Source: Aptenodytes patagonicus (taxonomy: Eukaryota; Chordata; Aves; Sphenisciformes; Spheniscidae). Taken from it: 64,000 nt of DNA. Numbering within the stretch: the first letter of the stretch is position 1; each line of letters starts with the position of its first letter. The translations under genes and the position numbers were made by a program. Below the pieces are notes generated by a model, which was given only the letters and a program-made list of their open reading frames with translations, ran no database searches and was not told the DNA's origin. The stretch lies in assembly GCF_965638725.1 (NCBI RefSeq), contig NC_134962.1, forward strand, positions 441,501 through 505,500, in the 5' to 3' direction. This document shows positions 16,301-35,333 of this stretch, one piece after another.

Positions 16301-18380
16301 AACAGGGAAGCTTTAAGAAACTTTCTATCAGTTGAGCCAGCATCAGGAGGGTCTGCACTAGCCCCTGAGGCTCCCAGAGGTCAGGCTGCTTTGCCCTGGA
16401 ACCGTCATCTGTTGGGAAAATCCTTTGCTTGTCTCAGACAGCAGCTGACTGAAGGCAAAAAGAGAGGAAACCTGCTAGTCCGACACAAATCCATCCTGTT
16501 TCCTCTACCTGGGAGGCAGCTTTTCCCAGGGGTTCCTCCAACCCACCCCCCCTGACAGAAACGTGGAGCTTCCCCCGACAGGGAGCACAGGGACACCCCA
16601 AACCCACAGACGGAGCTGGCCCCGCGGCTGGTCACGGACAGTGCCGGGCTCCTCCAGCGTGAGCTACGGAGCTAGAGAGAGAGGACGTTGCCCACAGGAG
16701 CCCCCCGTGTCCTCCCCAGCTCCACTTCCCGCCCAGCAACTGCAGAGCTATGCAGGGTTGCTTTAAAGAGGAACAATGGGGGGAAAAAAACCCCAACCCC
16801 TTGGTCTCTCTCGGCTTCTGGCACAAATGGTGATCACAGCAGCCGGCTGCGCGCACAGACTCGGTACCCGAGTCACTGGCAGGCAGCGCTGCTGCAGCAG
16901 GAGCACTTGTGCAGCCAGCCCCTCCTCAGCTCCCGCCAGCCCGGGGATGGGCTTCACTGATGCTGTCACTCCGTGATAGGCATAAACCTTTCAAGGATGT
17001 ATTTAATTAGCTTGAAAAAGAGCCGGAAGGTGCACGCGCACCAGGCTGGCAGTTCAGCGGCAGCTCCTCTGCTGCCTCTACCGGGCACACGGCGCCTCCG
17101 GGAAGTCTCGCCCGGGGCAGGAGGCGCTGGACAGACACAGGGGACCTGCAGAACCCCACAGAGGAGCCCCGGGCTGAGGGGGGGGTGAATCCAGCCACCG
17201 CCCTCCTCGCCCTGGACCAGAAGCACCACCGCCAAATGACGCAGAGCGCTGATCCAGCCCACCCTGCTCGTCCAACACCCGCCCACTCGGATTTCTGGCA
17301 GGCTAACTCCACGCTCGCAGACTCTGCCAGATGAGACACTGTCTGTCCTTCTGCAGCTGGCACCACGTCAGCACCAGCTCCGTACCGGCCGTTCTGGCCA
17401 GCGAGACAGTGCAACCGCCCGCCCAGACCTGCTCTGGACAGAGCCGCACTGCGGGCTGACTCAGTCCTAGTGGCCCCGGGACCCGGGACCACAGCCGGGA
17501 TGCGAAGCCTTGGCCCCCTCACTCAGCGAGCACGTCCCTTCCACAGGGACTGAGCAGCCAGGTTCAGCCCAAACATGTCCCAGCCTCGGAAGAGTGCAGG
17601 CACAACACGGCTGCTGTTCTTCCAGAAAAAACCCAGGATAGAGATGTTCTCAGTAGAGCACTGCAACATGAGAAAACATCGGTGAGAGCAAGGAGCCACC
17701 CAAGCCAGGCATTCATTAAAGACGTCAGTGCAAGCAGGGGGCGGCTGGGCCAGCCAGGCCCTCTGTCCACAGCTGAACTCGGCTGGAGACGGCACGCCAC
17801 CGTGCTCGACAGCGCTGCCAGAGAGCTGGGGCAGCGGCAGGCTCCAGAACGCATCCCTGCAGGGACGCCGTGGCATCAGGAGGTGCTGGGAGCCCCCGGC
17901 CAAGCCCAGAGCAGCCCCCCAGCTTGCGCATCTCGAGCACGGGCGCTGGAGGTGCTGCCAGCAGCCAGCGCAGCTGACCCAGGCCTGCCAAACCGGGCAC
18001 CCATCACCACCTGTGGTAGGGGGTGAACCAACCCTGATGACAGTTTGGTTAGCGAGAGAACAGAGGGAGATGGCTATTGTCCAGCTGCACAACTGCCATC
18101 AAAGAGGCAAGTTTGGCTTCTGTAAGACAGAGCAAACCTACAGCACCTGTCAGGCGCCATTCCCGCACCGGAGAACGAGGGGGAAAGTGCTTAACAGTCT
18201 GAGACACTGCGGCCACCGGGGCTGAACACGGTAAGGCTCCCGGGCCGCTGCAGGAAAGGGCACGGCAGAGGCCGCCGCAGCTCGGCCAGGGTCGCTCCGG
18301 GGAAGGGCGGCCCCAGCCGGGTCCGCAGAAGCGACCACGAGCCGCGCCGGGCTCCGTGCCCACCGCGGGCTACAGAAAGG
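7376..18380. other. MMP9-ZNF335 intergenic spacer
   Basis: Eleven kilobases between the divergent MMP9 and ZNF335 promoters. From about 7.4 to 12.6 kb it is GC-rich, with many long frames on both strands. None shows a domain, a conserved motif or a consistent exon chain. From about 12.7 to 17.0 kb it is less GC-rich, with AT-richer islands near 13.33-13.49, 14.13-14.21, 15.28-15.46, 15.85-16.32 and 16.97-17.03 kb that could be enhancers. A 30 bp tandem duplication lies at 7426-7485. I see no recognisable transposon and no RNA gene. Confidence 0.6.
7426..7485. repeat. Two-unit 30 bp direct repeat upstream of MMP9
   Basis: Two adjacent 30 bp units (7426-7455 and 7456-7485) share ACTAAACAC and CTCGG/TTCGGTCCCGTGG with few differences. 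They sit about 210 bp upstream of the MMP9 start codon on the minus strand, just beyond the proximal AP-1 cluster. Confidence 0.8.
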
Positions 18381-18399
18381 GAGCCGAAGCGCCGGGGCT

Positions 18400-19462
18400 G
18401 CACGGCACTGCCGCGCCGGGACAGGGCCGGGCCGGGCCGGGCCGGGCGCGGGCCGCGGCGCTGGTCGGTACCGCAGAGCCCCCGCTCCGCCCGCGGCGGG
18501 ATGGGGCTCCGGCTGGGGGCTGCGAGGCGGCCGCAGGGCACAGCCAGCGCGGCCGGGCCGAGCGTGGCCGGGCCGAGAGCCCCCGGCCCCGGCCCCGGCC
18601 CGCCGCTGCCACTTCCGCTTCCGCCTTCTCATCACGTGACGGGCGCAACCCGGCGCGACGCCGACGCTCAGGGCCCGGGCGCCGCTTCGTGACGCCATGA
18701 CGCAGGGTCGCGGCACCTTCTCCATGATCCCTCCGCGGAGAAAGTAGTCCCCGGCGGGGCGCCGAGGCCTCCCCCAGCCCGCGGGCGGCGGGCGGCGCCG
18801 CTCGGTGCCGGGAGGCGGCGGCGGCCGGAGCGAGGAGCGCGTCCCCGCGGCGGCGAGCGCCGCGGGTGGGGCGGGGGCCGGGGTAAGTAGTCCCGGCGCG
18901 GGGCCCGCGCGGCCGTACCGCTGCGCAGCGCGAGGGCGGGGGGGCATGGCGGCCGCCGTGATGCCGGCTCCGGCGGAGGCGCGGCGGGGCCGCGGCGGGC
19001 TGGGTGAGGGCGCGGGCCGGCGGGCGGGCGGCGGCGGCGGGCCCCCTCGCCCCGCCGCGGCGGCGGCTCCCCCGCCCCGGCGCACCGGGGCCGCCCCGCC
19101 GTGTGCGCGCGCGCGGAGGCGGCGGGGGGGACCCCGCGGCAAGATGGCGGCCGGGGGCTGGGCAGGGCCGCGGGGCATGACGGGACCGGGGGCGCCGGGC
19201 GGCGCCGGGGCCCCCCGTGAGGGCGGCCGGGACCCCCGGGCATGGCGCCGCGGCGGCTCCGGGCCCTCCGCGGGTGCCCCGAGGGGCGGCCCGGGGACCC
19301 GGGCCGGGCGAGCCGGGTTGCGCGGAGCCGCGACCCCGCGGGCCGGGACCCCCGCAGCGGCCGGGGCCGCCCGGAGCGGCGGGGAGCGGGCGGCGGGCTG
19401 CGGCCCTGACGGCGGCGGCCTGCCCCCTCAGGTCGAGCCTAGGCGGCCCCGGCAGGGCGGGC
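18400..19462 (+). promoter_or_regulatory. ZNF335: ZNF335 CpG-island promoter and 5'UTR
   Basis: A dense CpG island without a TATA box. Core candidates are paired ETS sites (CTTCCGCTTCCGCC) and an E-box (ATCACGTGAC) at about 18610-18645, two TGACG half-sites at about 18690-18704, and a YY1-type AAGATGGCGGCC at 19141-19152. A consensus donor (GTAAGTAG) near 18883 and an acceptor (CCCCCTCAG|GTCGAG) near 19432 suggest one noncoding first exon and a 5'UTR intron of about 550 bp. The very long minus-strand frame here is a composition artefact. Confidence 0.65.
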
Positions 19463-28745
<9,283 letters not shown>

Positions 28746-29433
28746 CACCGGGGCCGGGCCCGGCTGGTGCTGGGACACCCGTGCTGAGCAGGACAGCTGC
28801 ACCAGGCAGGAGCCTCCTCAGCCAGCAGTTGCCTTATTGCTTCGGGGCTACGAGGGACGTGCCTGAGCGCGCCGTGGCCGGGGCATGCTGCTGCTTGGCC
28901 GTGCGCCGAGGGTCCTGCGCATCCTCCCCGGCATGGGCAGCTGTCTCCAGCAGCGACTGCTCTGCAGCCGAGGCGCCGAGGCAGGCTGAGCGGTGGCAGC
29001 GCTCTCGTGTGGCCGGTCTCTTTGCCTGTTGCACTTGATGGTCTGAAATCCCTTTTCCTGAATCATGTCTGTGTGGGCCAAACTTGGATCGGTGTCTGCC
29101 TGGTACACGAGGATCCTGGGAGAGAGCCATGGGGCTGAGCACCGCCACGCGGTACAGTGTGAGAGGTGTGTGTGCAGCCGCAGCCATGCGCTCCCTGCTC
29201 CGCAGTTGTGGGGCGTGCGGTCCCGGCGTGAGGGCAGCCGTCCCTCCCTTGGCTTCTCCGGCCTGCAGGCAGGCAGCAGTAGGGCTTTGGACTGGAGGAA
29301 CCCAGAGTAGGAAGAAGCAGGGGTGGAAGATGTTCTATTTTTCTTCTGAAGAGGGATGGACTCTGGAGTTGGTTCGTAGGTGGTTGCGGGAGGGGTTCAA
29401 TTCTGACATTCTCAAGCTTTGACTATGCTTATG

Positions 29434-29439
29434 AATAAA
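29434..29439 (+). terminator. ZNF335: ZNF335 poly(A) signal
   Basis: AATAAA about 690 bp beyond the ZNF335 stop, followed by GT-rich sequence. The 3'UTR between 28746 and about 29455 shows no other feature. Confidence 0.85.
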
Positions 29440-29455
29440 AAGGGACTGAAACCTG

Positions 29456-31800
29456 CGTGTGCACCTGCCTGGAGGGTCCGTGGTCCTGCACCAGCGCCTG
29501 CCCAGCATCCAGCGTGTCCTGCTGGGGCGCAGGGGTCCCAGAGCCTGGCACTGGGGCTGGGCAGGTCGCTGCTGGCAGCTGTGGCTGCCCTGTGCTGTGA
29601 GCTTCCTCCGGCCCGAGTGACCTTGACTTCTGGGAAGTGAGCCGGGCATCTGGTATGACGGTGGGTCTGGGGCTGGAGTCATGAAATTAATCGAGTAGTA
29701 AACAGCCTAAATCCCATGTAACTCTGTCCCAAACTACACATGCCGCCCCTCCCTGAGCGGATTGTCTGGAAGTATTTACATGTGATTATAACAGCTAATC
29801 TCAGAGTTTTAGTTCTATGCTTTTGCATTAAACTGATTATCTGTGGAGGGGAAAAAGGCCTGGAACCACCCAACTTCGGCAAGAGCTTCCGTGAGGCCGG
29901 AGCCCTGCAGCTGCAGGACTGGTGTGTGATCACCGGGCTCGCAGCCGGGCTCCCAGTCCAGCTGGTGCAGGGGAAGGGGGTGGCACTGGGGCTTGTGCTG
30001 CGAACGTAGAGCCTGTGTTCTGCCCAAAATGACAGCAGTACGCTCCCTCCCTGGCTGCTGGGGCTGCCTGCTGTCCCCAGGGAGCCCACCGCTCATCCCC
30101 TGCCTCAGGGCTGCAGGCAACAGCCTGCCTGCACACTGGACACCTGGACCGGCGCGGGCTGGACCCCCTGACCTTCCTGCCCAGCTGGGGAAGCAGGGTG
30201 GGGGGGGCCCTGCACCTCCCCTGGGCGAGCAGCCTCGGCCACAGTCGGTTGTCGCTCTGTCCCAGACGTGGCTGTGTCCCCCCTCTGGCTGCAGCCCTGT
30301 CTGCCCAGCTGTGCCGGTGTGTGGCTGTGCCTGTCCGGCCGTGGCTCAGTCACCGTCCAGCTGTATCCATCCGCCATGTTGGTGGCTGGCCGTGGCCCTC
30401 CCTCTCCAGCTGTGCCGCACAGGGTTAAGGCACGCCGCAGCAATCCACAGGCGCTTTCCTAGATTACAGCCCCATTATCTAATAAAGTGGATCCGCAGCG
30501 CTGCCCGTGGCGCTGATTAGGGCTGGAGGAGTCCTGTGGGGACAAGGTTACGGGGCCACTGTGGGGCCGTGGCCAGGGCTGGTCCCAGCTGTCCAGCCTG
30601 GCCGTCCCCTCCCGGCTGGCAGCACAGGCTCCTGGCTACCCTGCGGCTTCCACGCCTGGGGCTGCCGAGAGCACAGGACCAGCCCAGGGTGGGGACGGTG
30701 CTGGGACGGATGGGACCGGGGCTCCCGGCTGCTGCACGTGGGGAGCTCTGGGTGCTGCTGGGGCTCTGGCCATGGGGCACAGTGGGGCCGCGGGAGCTCA
30801 GGGCCCCTCAGCACTGGCACCTCGGCCCTAGGACCTTCTGCTGTCACCAGGATCCTGTGCGGAGCCTGGGGATGCAGCAAGGCTCATTAGCACCAGTGAC
30901 CTTCCCCTTCCCGTCCCTGGTCAGCGCTAAGCGGGTTTGTTACATATTTAATATCCTGAGAGCGTTATTAGTCGGTATTTAATGACGGATACAACCTGTG
31001 GGATAATCCCAGTCTGAGCAGAGGCGCAGCGGCAGGAGCCGGGCGGCTTGGGGCATCAGAGGCTCTCAGGGCCCCTTGCACAGCTGCCCACTGCTGCCCT
31101 GCCTGCCCGCTGCCCCTGCTCCGCCAGCAGGCAGGAATGCCCCGGTGCCTGTGGGGCCGGGTCCCCACCCAGGCAAAGGGTCCCCGGCCGTCCCTGGGGG
31201 TGCAGGGCCCCTTCCCCTTCGTCCTTTGCAGCCGGGAATCCAGCTGCAGGCATGGCAGCACTGGGGCTTGGGCGAGGACCTGGCCAAGCCGGAGGAGGAG
31301 CGGGCTCCGGGGCAGCACCTCACGCCACTTGCGTCCTACTGGGCCATGCACAAGTTCTCCCGCCAGCCCCTGGCCCTCCGACCCGGCCTGCCGTAACATG
31401 GGGGGCTCTGCCAACCCCTGCCCCGGGGCCAGGTCAGGGCTGGGGTCAAGGACGGGGACTGATGGCTCTTGGCACTGCAGTAGAGCCCCGCGTGTGGTGT
31501 GTCCCATGTGTGTCCCTGTGGGTACTGCATCCCTGTGGCCGTGGGTTGCTGTGGGACTCACATGGGCCCCATGTACCAGCCCCCCGTGCCGCTGCACCCC
31601 ATCCCTGGGGGCTGCGTGGGCTGTGCTGGGGCCATGCAGGGTCGGGGGGCTGGGCAGGGCCGGGGTCCTGGTGTGGGTCCTGGACACGTCCTGGCTGGTG
31701 GCGATCAGGCGAGGCTGCTCCCTGCCAGTCCCTGCCCAACAATAGCCGGGGAGGGGGCGGTATCGGCTGCCCCAGATCCCTGCTGCCGCTTTCATGGGTG
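29456..31800. other. Spacer upstream of the Iroquois-like gene
   Basis: About 2.3 kb between the ZNF335 3' end and the Iroquois-like promoter. Most is GC-rich without coding signal. AT-richer islands stand out at 29.68-29.86 kb, 30.46-30.53 kb and 30.93-31.01 kb. The last two carry homeodomain-type motifs: AGATTA near 30461-30466, CTGATTAG at 30513-30520, several TAAT/ATTA cores at 30.95-30.98 kb and GGGATAATCCC at 31000-31010. They are candidate regulatory elements. No RNA gene or transposon is seen. Confidence 0.5.
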
Positions 31801-31889
31801 CTAATACCCTCTAATCAGCTGTCGGTCACTGCGGACCCTGGCAGCTATAAAACGCCTGGGAGCAGCTCCCCTGCTCCTCTCCCTGCAGC
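31796..31889 (+). promoter_or_regulatory. Core promoter of the Iroquois-like gene
   Basis: A canonical TATAAAA at 31846-31852 lies 44 bp upstream of the ATG, so the 5'UTR would be very short (about 15-20 nt). Immediately upstream is CTAATCAG at 31811-31818, the same octamer found on the other strand at 30513-30520. A focused TATA promoter suggests restricted expression. It contrasts with the CpG-island promoters of ZNF335 and PCIF1. Confidence 0.6.
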
Positions 31890-32919
31890 ATGGCAGCTCC
31901 TCGGGGTGAGGGGAGCACAGGCCGAGAGCCACGGGGCTGCAGGGGGCCCTGGAGAGCCCTGCGGGGGCCCCCACAAGCCCTGCTGCCCTGTCCCTGCCCC
32001 ATGCTGGCCGGCTACAGCCTGCTGCCACCCCCTCTGAGCCTCCTGGCGCCCTTGGTAAGTGCCGCACGGCAGCTCCCTGGGGGCCGGGATGTGGGCCCCC
32101 TCCCAGGACCGGGCTGGGGCTGTGTAGGGTGGTTGGGGATCTGCTGTCCCAGGTTCCCTGCACCCCCAAGACATCCCCCTGCCCCTCCCCCCGCACCCTC
32201 CTGCACCCCTGCACTTGGGGCACGCAGTGCCGGGCACAGGAAAGGACGAGGACGGGCAGGACCCAGCTCTGCCCCTTCCCGTGCGTGAAGGGCTGAGTCC
32301 CCACGTCCCCCAGCCCCTCTCCTCTGGCCGCGGGTGCCCCCCGCCCCATCCTGCCCTGACACCCCTATGCCCCCTCCAGGTCTCACCAGCCTACGAGGTG
32401 CCGCCAGGGCTGCTGCCCAGCACCGGGCTCTGCCCGCCCTACTGCTGGCAGCCCCTGCCCATGGAGCCGGGGCGGGTGAAGGCAGCAGCAGCACGGGAGA
32501 GCACCGGGGCGCTGAAGGCCTGGCTGGCGCGACACTCCAGAAACCCCTATCCCAGCAAGGGGGAGAAGGTGATGCTGGCTGTGGTCAGCCAGATGAGCCT
32601 CACCCAGGTCTCCACATGGTTTGCCAACGCCCGCCGGCGCCTCAAGAAGGAGAACAAGGCAGGCTGGGCACCGCGTGGCGCTTCGGACGGTGAGGCCAGT
32701 GAGGGCGAGGGGGCACCACCGGATGCCCCCCCCGGCCCTGACCCCAGCCTCAGCCCCATGCAGGATGGGTGCGGGGGCAGCCCCGACGGGGGGCCAGGCC
32801 CTGGGCAGGGCAAGCAGCCCCAGAAACCCAAGATCTGGAGTGTGGCAGCGATGCTGGCATCTCCCCCCAGCGAGAGCAGGTGCCCCCTGGGGGTTCCAGA
32901 AGTGCCAGAGCAGGGATAG
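31890..32919 (+). CDS. Iroquois-class (TALE) homeobox protein, short orphan member
   Basis: Two exons (31890-32054 and 32380-32919) joined in phase 0 by GTAAGT/CTCCAG splice sites give 234 aa. Residues about 86-148 form a TALE homeodomain of Iroquois type: [20 protein letters not shown], then [17 protein letters not shown] and LKKENK. All fixed recognition-helix residues are present. At 204-211 KPKIWSVA matches the Iroquois-family KPKIWSLA signature, so Mohawk (MKX) is unlikely. An acidic Ser/Glu/Asp/Pro-rich region separates the two, as in IRX proteins. It is much shorter than IRX1-6 (roughly 400-540 aa), with little N-terminal sequence and a truncated tail. It probably acts as a nuclear DNA-binding regulator. 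It stands alone, not in an IRX cluster, between ZNF335 and PCIF1. It may correspond to the divergent Irx7 type known in fish, but I cannot test that here. Confidence 0.88.
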
Positions 32920-33083
32920 GGCTGGGGCAGTCGTGCCCTGTCCCCAACAGCCTGGTGGGGGTCAAGACTGTGGCTGTGGGGAGGGGACAGCCCCATGGCA
33001 GGGCAGGACAGCCAGCCACAGGACCCAGAGGCTGCCCAGATGAGGAGAGCGGGAGGTCTGGGCAGGGAGGGATGCGGGGCACT

Positions 33084-33089
33084 AATAAA
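33084..33089 (+). terminator. Poly(A) signal of the Iroquois-like gene
   Basis: AATAAA 165 bp beyond the stop codon, followed by T/GT-rich sequence. It gives a compact 3'UTR. Confidence 0.8.
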
Positions 33090-33099
33090 CGTGATTCTG

Positions 33100-33770
33100 T
33101 CTTGGACCTCCTGGTGTTGCTTGTCTGCGGCGGGGATGCCGGCGAGGATGCTGGCGGGGATGCGGGCATCTCCACTGCCAGCGCTGCTGTGGGCAGCTCC
33201 ACTGCCCCCGGGGAGCAGGGCAGGTCCTGCCTCAAGCCCCTTGGGCTGCCCCTTGCCCGGCCCCCCCTGCCCCCCGGTGACGTCCCAGCGCTGTCCAAAG
33301 TGGGACCTGCTTGCGCGCCTGGCCAGGCTGCCAGGGGTTTGCCGGCCCCACTGCTGGCTGCGGTCCCTGAGGGCCCGTCGTTCGGCAGAGGAAGAGCTGC
33401 AGCATTTCCAGGTGATTCGGTGCCTTCCTGACGCCTCCTCCCCTTTCCCCTCCCTGGATGTCCGGGGTCATCTGTGGGGTGAGCTCACGCGTGGGGTGCA
33501 GGGCTGGGGTGGCTGTCACAGTGCTGCACCATGGGGCAGCACAGGGAGGGACACACATTGACTGGGACACGCAGGTGGCACCGCACACGAAGGGGGCGGG
33601 GAGGGAACAGCAGCACCCGTCCGCTTGCTGAATGGGACATTGGCTGCTGGGACCGGGCTCAGACCCACCAGGCTCCCCCAGTCCCCCGGAGCCAGACTCA
33701 CAACGGGCGGCTCCATGCAGCCCCAGGGGAGCTGGCCAGGGAGGGGAGAGGGGACGAGGAGCCCTGGGAA
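33100..33770. other. Spacer between convergent Iroquois-like and RNF182-like genes
   Basis: About 670 bp of GC-rich sequence between the two convergent 3' ends. No coding, repeat or RNA signal is supported. The right edge is set by the start of the PCIF1-derived duplication. Confidence 0.5.
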
Positions 33771-34505
33771 GGCACAGACACAGGGCAGAGCTGTATGCCA
33801 GCTTTTAATGTGCCTAAGAACTAGGAAACAGAAATCAAAAATAGACTTTGCTCTTCTTGATAAAAGTAATAAAATGGTTAGCGGTGTTAAATTAATCCTT
33901 ACAAAACAAAACCCAAGGAGGTTAAATAAAGCCCAGAGGCTCCGCATAAAAACCACGATGACTACAAAACAGCTGCAAAGACGTCTTTACACACCAAAGA
34001 AAACTCCTCTTCTCCGCTCCTCCCCTATACGGTACACAGTGTCGGCGAACACGGGACTCACACATGTGGGAAAGAAACACGGATGCAATGGGAGCAGCCC
34101 TGCGAGGAGCACGGGCGCCGTGGACAGAACTATTTACACTATGGACACGGAGCTGTGCTGGTGCCAGTCCGGCCGCAGGAGCCCCCGGGCTCTGCCCGCC
34201 CTTCTCCTGCCAGCGCCGGGCTGTGGCCAGCTGCTGGGGCCCCTCCAGCCGCGGCGCTAGGCGCCGAGCACTCACGCTTCCTTAGTTGGGATTAGTCTCC
34301 CGGCTGCTGCTTTGCTCTCGGCCCAGCTCCTGCTTTTTGTCTGCTGTGGAGGAGGAGGATGAGGACAAGGAACTGAGGGTCCGGCCTGAATGCTTGTAGG
34401 CTGCAACGAGCTCCTGCAGCCGCTCTGGCATGAGCTCCCACTTGGCAAAGCCTGCACTGTTCTGCAAGGGAAGGCAACAGGCGCTGAGCATCTCCCCATG
34501 GTCCA
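33771..34505 (-). pseudogene. Duplicated PCIF1 terminal exon and 3'UTR (second copy)
   Basis: A partial copy of the PCIF1 3' end in the same orientation, about 5.8 kb downstream of the original. The UTR part 33771-34275 aligns with 39177-39681 over 505 bp with no indel and only nine or so differences, all near the edges; about 400 bp in the middle (33811-34209) look identical. The coding part 34282-34466 matches the last PCIF1 exon from NSAGFAKWE to the stop (ETNPN), still open but with substitutions and a shorter Ser run. Relative to PCIF1 it lacks 52 bp (PCIF1 40254-40305) between 5 bp CTGCA direct repeats, which removes the exon start; a usable acceptor CTTGCAG remains. It also lacks 366 bp (39682-40047) of the PCIF1 3'UTR. 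Alone it cannot encode PCIF1, which needs 14 upstream exons. Most likely it now serves as 3'UTR of the RNF182-like gene. Confidence 0.85.
33804..33809 (-). terminator. Probable poly(A) signal for RNF182-like (PCIF1-derived)
   Basis: ATTAAA on the minus strand (TTTAAT on plus), inside the duplicated PCIF1 3'UTR. It is the exact counterpart of the PCIF1 signal at 39210-39215. Transcripts of the RNF182-like gene running past the stop at 34611 would meet it after about 800 nt. Confidence 0.55.
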
Positions 34506-34610
34506 GGCACACCACCACGCTGTGGGTTGGGGAACACCTGTACCCCAAAGGACAACACTCCAAGGTGCCCAAAGCCTCCCTGTATGGGCACAGGGCTTGG
34601 CTGTGCAGGG

Positions 34611-35333
34611 TCAGGAGTGGGGGAACCCAAAGACCTCCCGGCACAGACACTGGCAGAGGCTGTAGACAATGCAGAGGAGTAGGGTGGAGGGCACAAGGCT
34701 GACCAGGATGATGCCCAGGCTGTGGTGCTCGATGAGCAGGAGGTAGATGCCGAAGGGCAGGGAGCTGAAGTACAGGAGGCAGAGGACACCCAGCATGAAG
34801 CGGGGGACGGCTCGCCACCCCCAGGAGCGGCACTTCCCAGGGCCATGGCAGGGCAGTGCGTCCAGGCTGGCGGGGTGGTACAGCCGCACCACCTCCAGCC
34901 TGCCCAGGCCCTCCGGCGGGGCCACGTCCTCTGGCACCTCCAGGATGGTGACAACCAGGCAGTCGGGCCCGGGCGCAGGCTCCAGCACGCTGGGGCAGAG
35001 GAGGACCTCAGGGGACCTGGGGGGACCCTGCTTCTTGGCCCACTCACGGCCTGTCAGCAGGGCCAGCACCTCGCCATCATCCTGCAGGTGCTGCACGTCC
35101 CCACCGGGCACGGGGCTGTGCTGGCGGCAGAAGGGGCAGCGGAGCTGACAGGGCGACGCGTCCCCCAGCACCACCATCTTGCGCAGGCACTTGGTGCAGA
35201 GGCGGTGGCCGCAGCAGAGCAGCTTGGGTCTGCGGGTGCGGGCGTCGTAGCGGCTGTAGCAGATCTTGCACTCCAGCTCGGGGGCCGCGAGTGCCATCGT
35301 CTGAGGCCCCTGCTTGCCGTCCTGCTGGGCCAT
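34611..35333 (-). CDS. RNF182-like RING-finger membrane E3 ubiquitin ligase
   Basis: A single coding exon of 240 aa (RNF182 is 247 aa). The RING-HC is complete: Cys22, Cys25, Cys41, His43, Cys46, Cys49, Cys66, Cys69, in ELECKICYSRYD ... CPFCRQ. Then come LVVTILEVPE and VVRLYHPASLDAL, which match RNF182 (LVITIMEVQ, VEFYRPASFDSV). Two hydrophobic segments near the C-terminus (about 178-202 and 206-232) include LLYFSSLPFGIYLL and VSLVPST, near-identical to RNF182. It should be a membrane-anchored E3 ligase recruiting an E2 through the RING. The start at 35333 fits RNF182 length; the longer upstream open frame is GC noise. An acceptor at 35366 and a donor at 35810 suggest a noncoding first exon. 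It is a paralogue of RNF182, not the orthologue, judging by location and divergence. Substrates are unknown. Confidence 0.9.
   Translation of the reverse strand: MAQQDGKQGPQTMALAAPELECKICYSRYDARTRRPKLLCCGHRLCTKCLRKMVVLGDASPCQLRCPFCRQHSPVPGGDVQHLQDDGEVLALLTGREWAKKQGPPRSPEVLLCPSVLEPAPGPDCLVVTILEVPEDVAPPEGLGRLEVVRLYHPASLDALPCHGPGKCRSWGWRAVPRFMLGVLCLLYFSSLPFGIYLLLIEHHSLGIILVSLVPSTLLLCIVYSLCQCLCREVFGFPHS

Noticed and set aside
32380-32919. Assignment of the homeobox gene to Mohawk (MKX)
   Set aside because: The homeodomain motifs ([19 protein letters not shown]) and KPKIWSVA are Iroquois-type. MKX has [17 protein letters not shown] and lacks the KPKIWS motif.
34292-35047. 251-codon minus-strand frame overlapping the RNF182-like gene
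   Set aside because: It is a shadow frame of the RNF182-like CDS running on into the PCIF1-derived segment, and the RING frame is the real one.
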